A program made the translations under genes and the position numbers. DNA of 64,000 nucleotides. It comes from Paenibacillus xylanexedens (GTDB lineage Bacteria; Bacillota; Bacilli; Paenibacillales; Paenibacillaceae). The stretch's first letter is position 1; each line of letters opens with the position of its first letter. Positions 27,580 through 35,315 of this stretch are shown piece by piece. Location of the stretch: assembly GCF_007680605.1 (NCBI RefSeq), contig NZ_VEIO01000001.1, positions 2,857,276-2,921,275 of the forward strand, read 5' to 3'. The notes under the pieces were generated by a model that ran no database searches, had not been told where the DNA came from, and worked only from the letters and a program-made list of their open reading frames with translations.

Positions 27580-27664
27580 GCCCAAAGTCAATATGACATG
27601 TCACATTCTCTTTCACACAAATCAGACTTTACTGTCTTTCATATGCCATGTCAGCTGGCCTTAC

Positions 27665-28621
27665 TCACATTTTTTTAAACCGTTCAATGCCTTCCTGCAA
27701 ATTAAGTATCGTAGATTCGATATGCTCCTTGTTATCATACTGACGGTAATCACATTCAATTCGGAGCGCAAGATCAAAATACAAATCGTATAAACTTCTG
27801 CGCTTCCGCTCATTCTCTGTCTCAACCTCACGTCCATATCCTTTGAGAAAACCCGGAGTATAGTTAAAATGACTGAAATAATGCTCCATGAGCGGATCGC
27901 CCCATAATGAGCGTTCAAAATCAATAATTGTCGTAATTTGTTCATCCTTTACCAGCACATTACCATCCCACAGATCCCAGCTGATCAGGGCAGGCTCTGT
28001 CACCTCATCCAGTGCATCTGATCTCTCATCAATCAAACGTCTCAGCTCATTGTAATCCATGCCGATATCAACTCCTGCCTCTTCACCATCTGCGAGCATA
28101 TCATGCATGAGCATCAAGAAAGCTTCTCTCCACGTCGCACGTTGTCTGTCCTTTCCGGAAAAATAACCAAACCGCTCTCCCTTAATCTGGTTAATTCGCT
28201 GGTTGTACCAGCCTAACTGCCGTTCAACCGCTTCCTGAGTTTCGGCAGTGAACTGTGCTTTCACCTGGTTGTATGGAACCCCGGGCATAAATTCCATAAT
28301 GAAATACTGCGCGGGAGCCATGAGTAGTGAAGCATCATATGCAAGTACCAAAGGCACAGGAACATCCTTTAATTCAGCAACAAGCTGGAGTGCTTCCACT
28401 TCAGCCGTCATTAGATCCTGTTCACAACGCATCAGATTGGTCGTAGCCGCAGGTGCGATTTTAAGGACAACTTTCCGTCCATCGTCAAGCAAAACTTTAT
28501 AAGCATGGTTTGCCCAGCCATCAATCATTTCCTCGTAATCCTGAATCGTTACAGCCAGGTGATGCTTAATGATCTGATCCAGCTGTTCTTTGGACAATCT
28601 CGTTTTATATGTACTTTCCAT
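27665..28621 (-). CDS. Aminoglycoside phosphotransferase (APH)-family kinase
   Basis: 318 residues, APH/choline-kinase fold. The nucleotide-binding lysine region VVLKIAPAATTNLMRCEQD (about residues 60-78) and the catalytic loop SWDLWDGNVLV with IDFERSLWGDP (about 226-250) are visible. The Brenner-type motif usually reads HGD or HWD; here His is replaced by Ser while the catalytic Asp and Asn remain. The natural substrate is unknown; these proteins phosphorylate antibiotics, sugars or choline-like alcohols, so no resistance should be inferred. Start chosen at ATG 28619-28621 after GGGGG; an upstream ATG with GAGAG, adding about 24 residues, is also possible. Confidence 0.78.
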   Translation of the reverse strand: MESTYKTRLSKEQLDQIIKHHLAVTIQDYEEMIDGWANHAYKVLLDDGRKVVLKIAPAATTNLMRCEQDLMTAEVEALQLVAELKDVPVPLVLAYDASLLMAPAQYFIMEFMPGVPYNQVKAQFTAETQEAVERQLGWYNQRINQIKGERFGYFSGKDRQRATWREAFLMLMHDMLADGEEAGVDIGMDYNELRRLIDERSDALDEVTEPALISWDLWDGNVLVKDEQITTIIDFERSLWGDPLMEHYFSHFNYTPGFLKGYGREVETENERKRRSLYDLYFDLALRIECDYRQYDNKEHIESTILNLQEGIERFKKM

Positions 28622-28737
28622 CCCTACAAATCCCCCTGTGATTAGAATGTGGTTCGCCCGTTCGGAAAACGCTTTCCGTTTTTCATTCATTATGTCTCTC
28701 TTTGCTTCAAGCGGCAATACTTTTTATCATATCTGTC

Positions 28738-28788
28738 AAAAAAAACTGCCTCAAGCAACATACTTACACGTTGCACAAGGACAGTTTC
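28738..28788 (-). terminator. Terminator of the yqe cluster (after the yqeM-like gene)
   Basis: AAACTGTCC...GTGCAAC pairs with GTTGC...GGCAGTTT on the minus strand and is followed by eight T. It is 60 bases after the methyltransferase stop. Confidence 0.85.
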
Positions 28789-28847
28789 ATATCCATACTC
28801 ATATAAATTAATTAAGCATCGCTCGTTATAATTCTCTCATTAAACAT

Positions 28848-29618
28848 TCATTTTATAGCCACGTAGAACAAACGCTGTGCGTTATCTCCAGCTTCTTTCC
28901 ACTCAAAGTCTGCATACACCTTCACATCCCGGAAGCCCGCTTTGCTTAATTCAAGCTTCATCCAGTCCGGATCATAAGCGCGTTGCGTATGAACTTCTTC
29001 GAATCGCTGATACGTATCCCTGTTGCCCTCATCCAATCTAGAAAAAATGCTCAGATGATGCTCGATCTCACACCGCTCCTGATCCAAATCACACGTCCAG
29101 ATATAGGAGACCGAGCGTTCATCTAACACAAAAGGCTGTTCCTCATCATACCGAATCAATGTATTTGGATGGTGTACATCAAACAGAAATGTACCTCCGG
29201 GCTTCAGCATTTCATACGTCCGCTCGAAAGTTCGAATAACATCTTCTGATTCCAGCAAATAATTCACACAATCGCAGAACGAGATAACCGAGTCTACAGG
29301 CTCAGGCACTCTCCAATCCCGCATATCCTGCTGTACCCAGCGTACACTGCCTTCCCTGTACAGACGGTGTCCCTGAGGTGTCGCTTCCATTTTGCTACGC
29401 GCAACAGACAACATATCTGCAGAGAGATCAATACCCGTCACTTCAAAGCCAGAGTTCACCAGCGGGATCGTAATGGATCCCGTTCCACAGCCAAGCTCAG
29501 CCACACTTTTGGGCATGCCATGCTGTTCCCAGGCTGTTCTTGCAAACCTTATCCAGTCCGGATAAGGCATATCTTCCATTAATTCATCGTAAACGTAGGC
29601 AAATTTCCGGTAAGACAT
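28848..29618 (-). CDS. yqeM: YqeM-like SAM-dependent methyltransferase
   Basis: 256-residue class I methyltransferase. SAM motif I VAELGCGTGSITIPL at about residues 39-53, the acidic turn VTGIDLSADML, and motif II region SVISFCDCVNYLL. The N-terminus YRKFAYVYDELMEDMPYPDW matches Bacillus YqeM, and the position downstream of rsfS and ahead of comER fits, though cvfB, leuS and a kinase have been inserted. The substrate is unknown. The ribosome binding site is weak. It is separated from cvfB by about 210 bases that contain the terminator at 29675-29716. Confidence 0.85.
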   Translation of the reverse strand: MSYRKFAYVYDELMEDMPYPDWIRFARTAWEQHGMPKSVAELGCGTGSITIPLVNSGFEVTGIDLSADMLSVARSKMEATPQGHRLYREGSVRWVQQDMRDWRVPEPVDSVISFCDCVNYLLESEDVIRTFERTYEMLKPGGTFLFDVHHPNTLIRYDEEQPFVLDERSVSYIWTCDLDQERCEIEHHLSIFSRLDEGNRDTYQRFEEVHTQRAYDPDWMKLELSKAGFRDVKVYADFEWKEAGDNAQRLFYVAIK

Positions 29619-29674
29619 GTCGGCACCGCACTTTCAATTTCATTTTCCTCATCGGATTGAATTAAAACTCAAAC

Positions 29675-29716
29675 AAAAAGCAGGGCTTCCGGTGTTTACC
29701 CAGTCTGGCCCTGCCT
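29675..29716 (-). terminator. Terminator of the yqeG-cvfB operon
   Basis: AGGCAGGGC...CTGG pairs with CCGG...GCCCTGC on the minus strand, then TTTTTG. It is 113 bases after the cvfB stop. The rest of 29619-29828 shows no gene. Confidence 0.75.
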
Positions 29717-29828
29717 TACTTAAACCGCTACATAAAGCATCGGCTCAATGATACATGCAATATTTCATTCAAAATAAATGCTCTAGCTCAAACCATCCAT
29801 GCTGTATTCGGCTCGCTACGCCTGTATT

Positions 29829-30734
29829 TTACTTCTCTTCCTGCTGAGGTTTTGGTGCAGATTCGGACAAGTACGTCCAGTTTTCCTTTTGTACCACCAA
29901 GCCGTCTTTCATCAGCTTACCGAGAGCACGTTTAAACGCGGATTTACTGATGCCAAAACGTTGCTTGATAATGTCCGGCGGTGTCGCATCCGAATAAGGC
30001 ATGCCGCCCATAGGGCGCTCTTTCATAAAAGCAAGCAGCTTATCTGCGTCTTCGTTGCGACCAACTTCTTTCCGCTGCGTCATAGCGAGGTTTACACGGC
30101 CGTCTTCACGCACCAGCGTAACCCGGCACTTCACCTTTTCACCCAAACGCAGCATATGGCTGCGCTCCGAGGAATGGATCATGCCAATTGCTCCAAAGCC
30201 AAGCACACCGCCATCTACAAGGACAAACGTGCCCATTTGAAGCGGCTTGTACACCAAAGCTTCAACCCACTCGTTTACCCATGTTGTGGGAGCATGGAAG
30301 GCCAGCGGGGCAAGTTCACGTTCACCGGCCAATTTGGCACGCAGACGTCCTTGCTTGTCATGCTCCATGATTACGAATACTTCATCCCCAACTTGGGGAC
30401 GCAGTTCTTCAAGTTCAGGCAACTCACGGATGGGAAGCAACAACTGGCGACCGAGACCCATTTCCAGGAAGCAGCCGAGGCGCGGATGCACATCAGCTAC
30501 GACCAGTTTAGCCATTTCACCCAGCGTGAGGTAAGGCTTTTTCATCGTAACAGCAAGACGGTCTTCTGTATCAAAGAATACAAAAACCTCCAGCGTTTCA
30601 CCAATCTTGATATCCCGAGTCAGCTCGGTGTAATGAAGTAATACATCTTCCGATCCTGTCGTCAAAAAATAGCCAAATGGAGACACTTCACGTGAAACCG
30701 GTAGCGAGACGACTGTTCCTGCAATCAAACTCAT
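29829..30734 (-). CDS. cvfB: CvfB-family S1 RNA-binding protein
   Basis: 301 residues. Three S1-like OB domains in a row (first near residues 3-62 with RDIKIGETLEVFVF, second near 65-135, third near 148-222 with GVLGFGAIGMIHSSE), followed by a C-terminal winged-helix (about 230-290; TPPDIIKQRFGISKSAFKRALGKLMKDGLV). This is the layout of Staphylococcus CvfB and Streptococcus YtmB-like proteins, which bind RNA and affect virulence gene expression. It overlaps rsfS by four bases, so it is the last gene of the yqeG operon; that position is not the one in Bacillus subtilis. Confidence 0.9.
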   Translation of the reverse strand: MSLIAGTVVSLPVSREVSPFGYFLTTGSEDVLLHYTELTRDIKIGETLEVFVFFDTEDRLAVTMKKPYLTLGEMAKLVVADVHPRLGCFLEMGLGRQLLLPIRELPELEELRPQVGDEVFVIMEHDKQGRLRAKLAGERELAPLAFHAPTTWVNEWVEALVYKPLQMGTFVLVDGGVLGFGAIGMIHSSERSHMLRLGEKVKCRVTLVREDGRVNLAMTQRKEVGRNEDADKLLAFMKERPMGGMPYSDATPPDIIKQRFGISKSAFKRALGKLMKDGLVVQKENWTYLSESAPKPQQEEK

Positions 30735-31078
30735 ACTGTTTCCACCACTTTGGCATCAGACCAGAGACGCTCGATATTGTAATACTCACGCTCATCACGG
30801 TGGAATACGTGAACCACGACATCACCAAGATCCATCAGCACCCAGCGTGCAGAATCCATGCCTTCAATGCCTTTAATTGTCGCGCCAGCTGCGTGAGCCT
30901 GTTTACGAATCTCTGTAGCAATCGCCTGTACTTGTGTATCCGAGTTACCGTGGCAGATCACAAAATAATCGGCAACCAGTGAAATATTGTTCAGGTCAAG
31001 CGCTACAATGTTTGATGCCTTTTTATCGTCAGCGGCGGTAACCACTATGTTCATAAGTTCCTTCGATGATACTGTCAT
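30731..31078 (-). CDS. rsfS: Ribosomal silencing factor RsfS
   Basis: 115-residue protein that binds ribosomal protein L14 and blocks subunit joining in starvation. Family motifs KKASNIVALDLNNISLVADYFVICHGNS and WVLMDLGDVVVHVFHRDEREYYNIERLWSDA are complete. The ATG follows GGAGG. It is 17 bases after yqeK and overlaps cvfB, in the usual operon order nadD-yqeK-rsfS. Confidence 0.97.
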   Translation of the reverse strand: MTVSSKELMNIVVTAADDKKASNIVALDLNNISLVADYFVICHGNSDTQVQAIATEIRKQAHAAGATIKGIEGMDSARWVLMDLGDVVVHVFHRDEREYYNIERLWSDAKVVETV

Positions 31079-31095
31079 GAACCAACCTCCATAAT

Positions 31096-31662
31096 CTATA
31101 ATTGTGAAATCAAGTCATTACGTGAGAGCACCGTAAGCGGATAGATGACACGGCGCTGGGAGAGCAATAAGCTGATCGTCGAATCAAAACCGGCAATCAA
31201 ACCTTCCTCCAGACTGCGCTGTGCCTGCTCACGAATGTAATCTACACCCGGGAAATCACGTCCCGGCTCAATATAATCGGCAAGGCATACCACTTTGTCC
31301 AGCAGGCTCATCCCTACCCTACCAGAAGTATGCCACCGAATGGCGTTAATAATCTCGGAATCGGACACACCATAATCCCGTTCAGCTACAAAGGCACCCA
31401 CTTCCGAATGCCAAAGCTGCTTATCATGATGTAAAAGTTCTATATTTAGTCCGTTATCACGAATAACGGCTTCCATCTCGGCTACCGGCCAATATTTGGC
31501 TACGTCATGTAAAATCGCCGCTATATCCGCTTTTGCCGGATCAGCACCGTACTTTTCAGCCAAGACAACGGCTGATTCCATAACACCCTGCGTATGTTTC
31601 CAGCGTTTGGCCGGCATCTGTGCAGAGACAGCCTCGATTAACTCCTCACGGCTTAGTGCCAT
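31096..31662 (-). CDS. yqeK: HD-domain diadenosine tetraphosphatase YqeK
   Basis: 188-residue HD-domain phosphohydrolase. Metal ligands are His in KHTQGVMESAV (about residue 23), HD in ILHDVAKYW, HxxxxG in LWHSEVGAF and D in KVVCLADYIEPGRD. YqeK proteins hydrolyse symmetrical Ap4A; the operon place beside nadD is standard. The ATG follows AAGGAG. Its start lies inside the 3' end of nadD (17-base overlap). Confidence 0.95.
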   Translation of the reverse strand: MALSREELIEAVSAQMPAKRWKHTQGVMESAVVLAEKYGADPAKADIAAILHDVAKYWPVAEMEAVIRDNGLNIELLHHDKQLWHSEVGAFVAERDYGVSDSEIINAIRWHTSGRVGMSLLDKVVCLADYIEPGRDFPGVDYIREQAQRSLEEGLIAGFDSTISLLLSQRRVIYPLTVLSRNDLISQL

Positions 31663-32236
31663 ATAAACCGCTCCTTACAATGTATTGATGAACTGCATCC
31701 GGGATCATAAACCGCACCGAATGCCCCTTCGCCAGTCGTCTGCGTATCGCCGTAGATGAAATATCAACCAGTGGCATTTCAGCCAGCAGAACTCGTCCCT
31801 GCAATGCCTCTGGAAGATCATCCAGATGAAGTTGAAAACCTGGTCGTCCAACTCCGATAAAAGTCAATCTGGATGCCAGCTCTTCAATCTCTTCCCATTT
31901 GGGAAGATAGTTCACCATATCCGCCCCAATGATAAAATAAAACTCATGCTCAGGGAAACGGCGCCACAACTCACGCATGGTGTCAATTGTATAAGATACG
32001 CCGCCAAGCTCCATTTCGATACCCAGTACCTCATACTGCGGAGCTTGCTTCACAGCTGCCTCAGTCATTGCCAGGCGTTGTTGCCCCGTCGCACCTGCAC
32101 TGGGTTTGTGAGGCGGGACATGGGACGGCATAAACCAGATTTCATCCAGTGCATGCGAATCCCTTGCCGCTTCCGCTGCCAGCAGATGCCCCATGTGGAT
32201 CGGATCAAACGTACCGCCCATGATGCCGATCTTCAC
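31646..32236 (-). CDS. nadD: Nicotinate-nucleotide adenylyltransferase
   Basis: 196-residue enzyme of NAD synthesis, joining nicotinate mononucleotide and ATP. Nucleotidyltransferase motif GGTFDPIHMGHL at about residues 6-17, MPSHVPPHKP near 38, and the C-terminal ISSTAIRRRL motif. A GTG at 32234-32236, nine bases after AAGGAG, gives the start MKIGIMGGTF; an upstream GTG only one base from that site is less likely. Five-base-scale spacing to yhbY on one side and overlap with yqeK on the other show operon membership. Confidence 0.95.
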   Translation of the reverse strand: MKIGIMGGTFDPIHMGHLLAAEAARDSHALDEIWFMPSHVPPHKPSAGATGQQRLAMTEAAVKQAPQYEVLGIEMELGGVSYTIDTMRELWRRFPEHEFYFIIGADMVNYLPKWEEIEELASRLTFIGVGRPGFQLHLDDLPEALQGRVLLAEMPLVDISSTAIRRRLAKGHSVRFMIPDAVHQYIVRSGLYGTKP

Positions 32237-32250
32237 CCGCGCCACGCTCC

Positions 32251-32544
32251 TTATCTTGGAAGTTCGATTTGTTTATTGTCGCGTGATTCTTTGTAGAGAA
32301 TAATTGTGCTACCAATCACTTGTACGAGTTCACTGCCTGTTTCACGAGCGACCTCTGCAGCGATTTCATTTTTATCATCGAGGTTATTGTTGAGCACTTG
32401 GACTTTCATCAGTTCGCGCTTTTCAATCGCCTCTTCGATGTGGCGGAACAAATGCTCATTCGTGCCCCCCTTGCCAATCTGAAACACAGGGGTCAGATGA
32501 TGTGCTTGTGACCGCAAAAAGCGCTTTTGTTTACCAGTTAACAT
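32251..32544 (-). CDS. yhbY: YhbY (YqeI) RNA-binding protein
   Basis: 97-residue CRM-domain protein linked to large-subunit assembly. MLTGKQKRFLRSQAHHL at the N-terminus and the GxxG-type loop in FQIGKGGTNEHL mark the family; the C-terminus is VIGSTIILYKES. The ATG at 32542-32544 is used, though the spacing from GGAG is about 12 bases; the longer frame to 32619 adds residues not found in the family. It lies between aroE and nadD. Confidence 0.93.
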   Translation of the reverse strand: MLTGKQKRFLRSQAHHLTPVFQIGKGGTNEHLFRHIEEAIEKRELMKVQVLNNNLDDKNEIAAEVARETGSELVQVIGSTIILYKESRDNKQIELPR

Positions 32545-32622
32545 GAATACTTCATACTCCTTATGTTGAGCAGGCCCTGCATGTAGCGCGAGGCTGTTTT
32601 TCAGGGCCTGGCCGTTCAATTA

Positions 32623-33492
32623 TTATTTTTCAAAACTATCCAGTACCGCACGTCTCATCGTGTCGACAGGAGCGGGGATGCCAAGCCAGTGTTCGAATGC
32701 GACGGCCCCTTGATAAACAAACATCCCTAGTCCGCCATGCACGGTGCATCCGCGCAAACGGGACTCACGGAGTAGACGGGTCTCGAGCGGGTTGTAAATC
32801 AGATCGCTGACAGCTGCCCCTTCGCGAATCCATGCAGGATCAACTGGAACATCATCCACATGTGGATGCATGCCCGCTGCTGTCGTATTAATAACGATAT
32901 CTGCCGTTGCTAGTACCGCCTGAGCATCCTGCATCCCGTTGCCAGAGATGTCTCCCAGACCATGACTTCGCAGATCCGTAGCAAGAGTAAGTGCTCTGTC
33001 AGCCGTGCGGTTCAGGATGCTGATCTGTTCAGGCTTTTCCAGTGCAAGCGCATAGATAACACCTCTTGCCGCGCCGCCTGCGCCTAGAACAGCGATCCGT
33101 TTCCCTTCAAGCTGGGGAACAGCCTCTTCTTTCAACGAGCGCACATATCCAATTCCGTCAGTATTGTACCCTGTCAGCTTGCCATTGTCATTCACGATCG
33201 TATTTACCGCTCCAATCAAACGAGCACTGTCATCGATCACATCGAGGTATTGCATCACCTGCTCCTTATGCGGAATCGTGACATTAACACCGCGATAACC
33301 CAAGGCAACAATACCACGAATCGCAGCTTCGAGCTGATCAGGCTGCACATGGAGCGGCATGTACATTCCGTGCACACCTGCCGCTTGCAAAGCAGCATTA
33401 TGCATGGCCGGAGATTTGGAATGAGCAATCGGGTCACCCATTACACCCAGCAGTACAGGAAGTGAAGAATTGAACTTATTTTCTGCTGACAT
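32623..33492 (-). CDS. aroE: Shikimate dehydrogenase
   Basis: 289-residue NADPH-dependent enzyme of aromatic amino-acid synthesis (3-dehydroshikimate to shikimate). Substrate motif GDPIAHSKSPAMHN at about residues 20-33, NVTIPHKEQ with the catalytic Lys, NTDGIGY, Rossmann motif VLGAGGAARGV, and the NADP-specificity NRT. Start at ATG 33490-33492, seven bases after GGAGG. Standard place between yqeH and yhbY. Confidence 0.97.
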   Translation of the reverse strand: MSAENKFNSSLPVLLGVMGDPIAHSKSPAMHNAALQAAGVHGMYMPLHVQPDQLEAAIRGIVALGYRGVNVTIPHKEQVMQYLDVIDDSARLIGAVNTIVNDNGKLTGYNTDGIGYVRSLKEEAVPQLEGKRIAVLGAGGAARGVIYALALEKPEQISILNRTADRALTLATDLRSHGLGDISGNGMQDAQAVLATADIVINTTAAGMHPHVDDVPVDPAWIREGAAVSDLIYNPLETRLLRESRLRGCTVHGGLGMFVYQGAVAFEHWLGIPAPVDTMRRAVLDSFEK

Positions 33493-33542
33493 CGATACGC
33501 CTCCGATCTGATCCGTTGTTCGAATTCGTTCTGGCATCCAAA

Positions 33543-34670
33543 CTAGATCAGGGAAGGACGAATCTGCACCCGAATGCCTTTTGGAGCATGGACAGCCACT
33601 AAAGCACCGTTATCTCCGTTAACTTTGATCCAGCCCAGACCAGAGATGAATATATCTGACTGACTGCCACGTTTAATTCGGAATTCATGTCTCGTCCATT
33701 CCGGCATCTCAGCGGCGTTCTCCCGTGTTGGTGGAGCGAGCAATTCCCCTAAATGTTCACGGTATAGATCATCTGCCCGATCCAGCTTCGTCCGGTGGAT
33801 GTTCATAGCAGTGCTGATAAAACAAGTGAACGATTGGCGATCCCCTTCAATAAAATCAAACCGGGCCATACCACCGAAGAATAGTGTCTGGCCGGAATTC
33901 AATTGATACACCGCAGGTTTAAGCGGTTTTTCTGGCATAATTGCAGCCAGATCCTTACGGGATACAATTTCACTGAAGCGCCAAGGATACACAATTCCCG
34001 GCGTATCAATAATATATTTTCCATCGTCTAGCGGAATGTTCACCATATCCAGTGTCGTTCCCGGATAACGCGAGGTTGTCAGTTCCTGTTCCAGATCGCT
34101 GTAGTCTCGGATCAGACGGTTGATCAGTGTCGATTTACCGACATTGGTTCCACCGACAACGTACACATCCCGATCTCCACGGTACGTGCCTACGAGCTCA
34201 AGCAGACGGTCAAAGCCTTGGTTTTGCTTCGCACTGCAGAGCACTACATCTACTGTCCGAAGGCCTTGTTCTTTGGCTTGCTTTTGCACCCAGTTCCGAA
34301 CTTTGTTCCAGTTGGTGACTTTAGGAAGCAAGTCCGTTTTGTTCACGGCAAGCAGTACCGGATTGTTTCCGACAAAGCGTTGCAAGCCAGAGATAATACT
34401 GCCATCAAAATCAAACAAATCAACGATATGAATGACGAGCGCATCCTTATCCCCGATTTTGCTGAGCAGAGCCAGGAACTCGTCCTGATCCACCGTTACA
34501 GATGATGACTCATTATAATTTTTGATACGGAAACAGCGCTGGCAGATGACCGGTTCACGGTCAAGTGCTTTTTCTGGAAGATATCCGGGCAAATCCGGAT
34601 TTTCCGTTTGCAAATTCACGCCGCATCCACTGCATCTTACGGCAATGTTGCCGTTATGCGGTTCTGTCAT
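33543..34670 (-). CDS. yqeH: Ribosome-assembly GTPase YqeH
   Basis: 375-residue circularly permuted GTPase needed for 30S assembly. N-terminal zinc finger CSGCG...CQRC (about residues 13-42), then G4 VNKTD, G5 CSAK, and only then G1 GGTNVGKST and G3 DTPG, the permuted order. The C-terminal RNA-binding domain ends KGIRVQIRPSLI. It overlaps yqeG by four bases. Confidence 0.97.
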   Translation of the reverse strand: MTEPHNGNIAVRCSGCGVNLQTENPDLPGYLPEKALDREPVICQRCFRIKNYNESSSVTVDQDEFLALLSKIGDKDALVIHIVDLFDFDGSIISGLQRFVGNNPVLLAVNKTDLLPKVTNWNKVRNWVQKQAKEQGLRTVDVVLCSAKQNQGFDRLLELVGTYRGDRDVYVVGGTNVGKSTLINRLIRDYSDLEQELTTSRYPGTTLDMVNIPLDDGKYIIDTPGIVYPWRFSEIVSRKDLAAIMPEKPLKPAVYQLNSGQTLFFGGMARFDFIEGDRQSFTCFISTAMNIHRTKLDRADDLYREHLGELLAPPTRENAAEMPEWTRHEFRIKRGSQSDIFISGLGWIKVNGDNGALVAVHAPKGIRVQIRPSLI

Positions 34671-35194
34671 TTCTTTTTTTCCTCCTCAAGCCATAAGCCT
34701 TTCTTACGCAAATTCGACAGAGCAATCCGTTCTACTCTCCGGTTAAAGCGAGTCATGAAACCCTCATCCCCGATGGAAATGGGCAGTACCAGAACCGTAT
34801 AGAGTCCAAGTCTGTTCCCACCATAAACATCGGTCAGCATCTGGTCCCCTACAACAATCGTTTTTTCGGGAGCAAGCTCCATCATCTTCATTGCTTTACG
34901 AAACGGTACATTCGATGGTTTGCGTGCACTATGCACAAACTGGATATCCAGCGGAGTGGCAAACAGGGACACCCGATTCAGATTGTTATTGGACACAATC
35001 ATCAGCTTGAATCCCACCTCTTTTACACGCGCGAACCATTCGATCAATTCCGGTGTAGCATCAGGTGCTTTGGCTCCAACAAGCGTATTATCCAGGTCAG
35101 TTATGATTCCACGATACCCTTGAGCGTACAGTTCGTCCAAATCAATATCAAAAACTGTGTCTACACGCAGCTTGGGCATTAACATTTTAAACAA
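34667..35194 (-). CDS. yqeG: YqeG-family HAD phosphatase
   Basis: 175-residue HAD (class IIIA) phosphatase. Motif I DLDNTLVG, motif II SNN in MIVSNNN, motif III Lys in APEKTIVVGDQMLTDVYGGN. Activity on a mitochondrial-type phosphatidylglycerophosphate has been shown for distant relatives; the bacterial substrate is unsettled. A TTG at 35192-35194, five bases after GAGGTGA, gives MFKMLMPKLRV, which aligns with Bacillus YqeG (MLKKFLP-type start). It is the first gene of the yqeG-yqeH-aroE-yhbY-nadD-yqeK-rsfS-cvfB operon. Confidence 0.9.
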   Translation of the reverse strand: MFKMLMPKLRVDTVFDIDLDELYAQGYRGIITDLDNTLVGAKAPDATPELIEWFARVKEVGFKLMIVSNNNLNRVSLFATPLDIQFVHSARKPSNVPFRKAMKMMELAPEKTIVVGDQMLTDVYGGNRLGLYTVLVLPISIGDEGFMTRFNRRVERIALSNLRKKGLWLEEEKKK

Positions 35195-35273
35195 AGAAGT
35201 CACCTCAGTTTCATACGACACACTATATCACAAATCTGTCTTTCCTGAAAACGAAAACACCCTATATCACGTT

Positions 35274-35315
35274 AAAAAAAGGAAAAACGGGACGGGCATG
35301 ATCTATGCCCGTTCC
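35274..35315 (-). terminator. Terminator overlapping the end of the transglutaminase gene
   Basis: Arms GGGACGGGCAT (35289-35299) and ATGCCCGTTCC (35305-35315) form a strong stem that includes the last codons of the gene; on the minus strand GTTTTTCC and seven T follow. Confidence 0.9.

Noticed and set aside
28622..28717. Earlier start for the APH-family kinase
   Set aside because: An ATG with GAGAG exists, but the added residues do not resemble the family N-terminus; the later ATG was used with the alternative noted.
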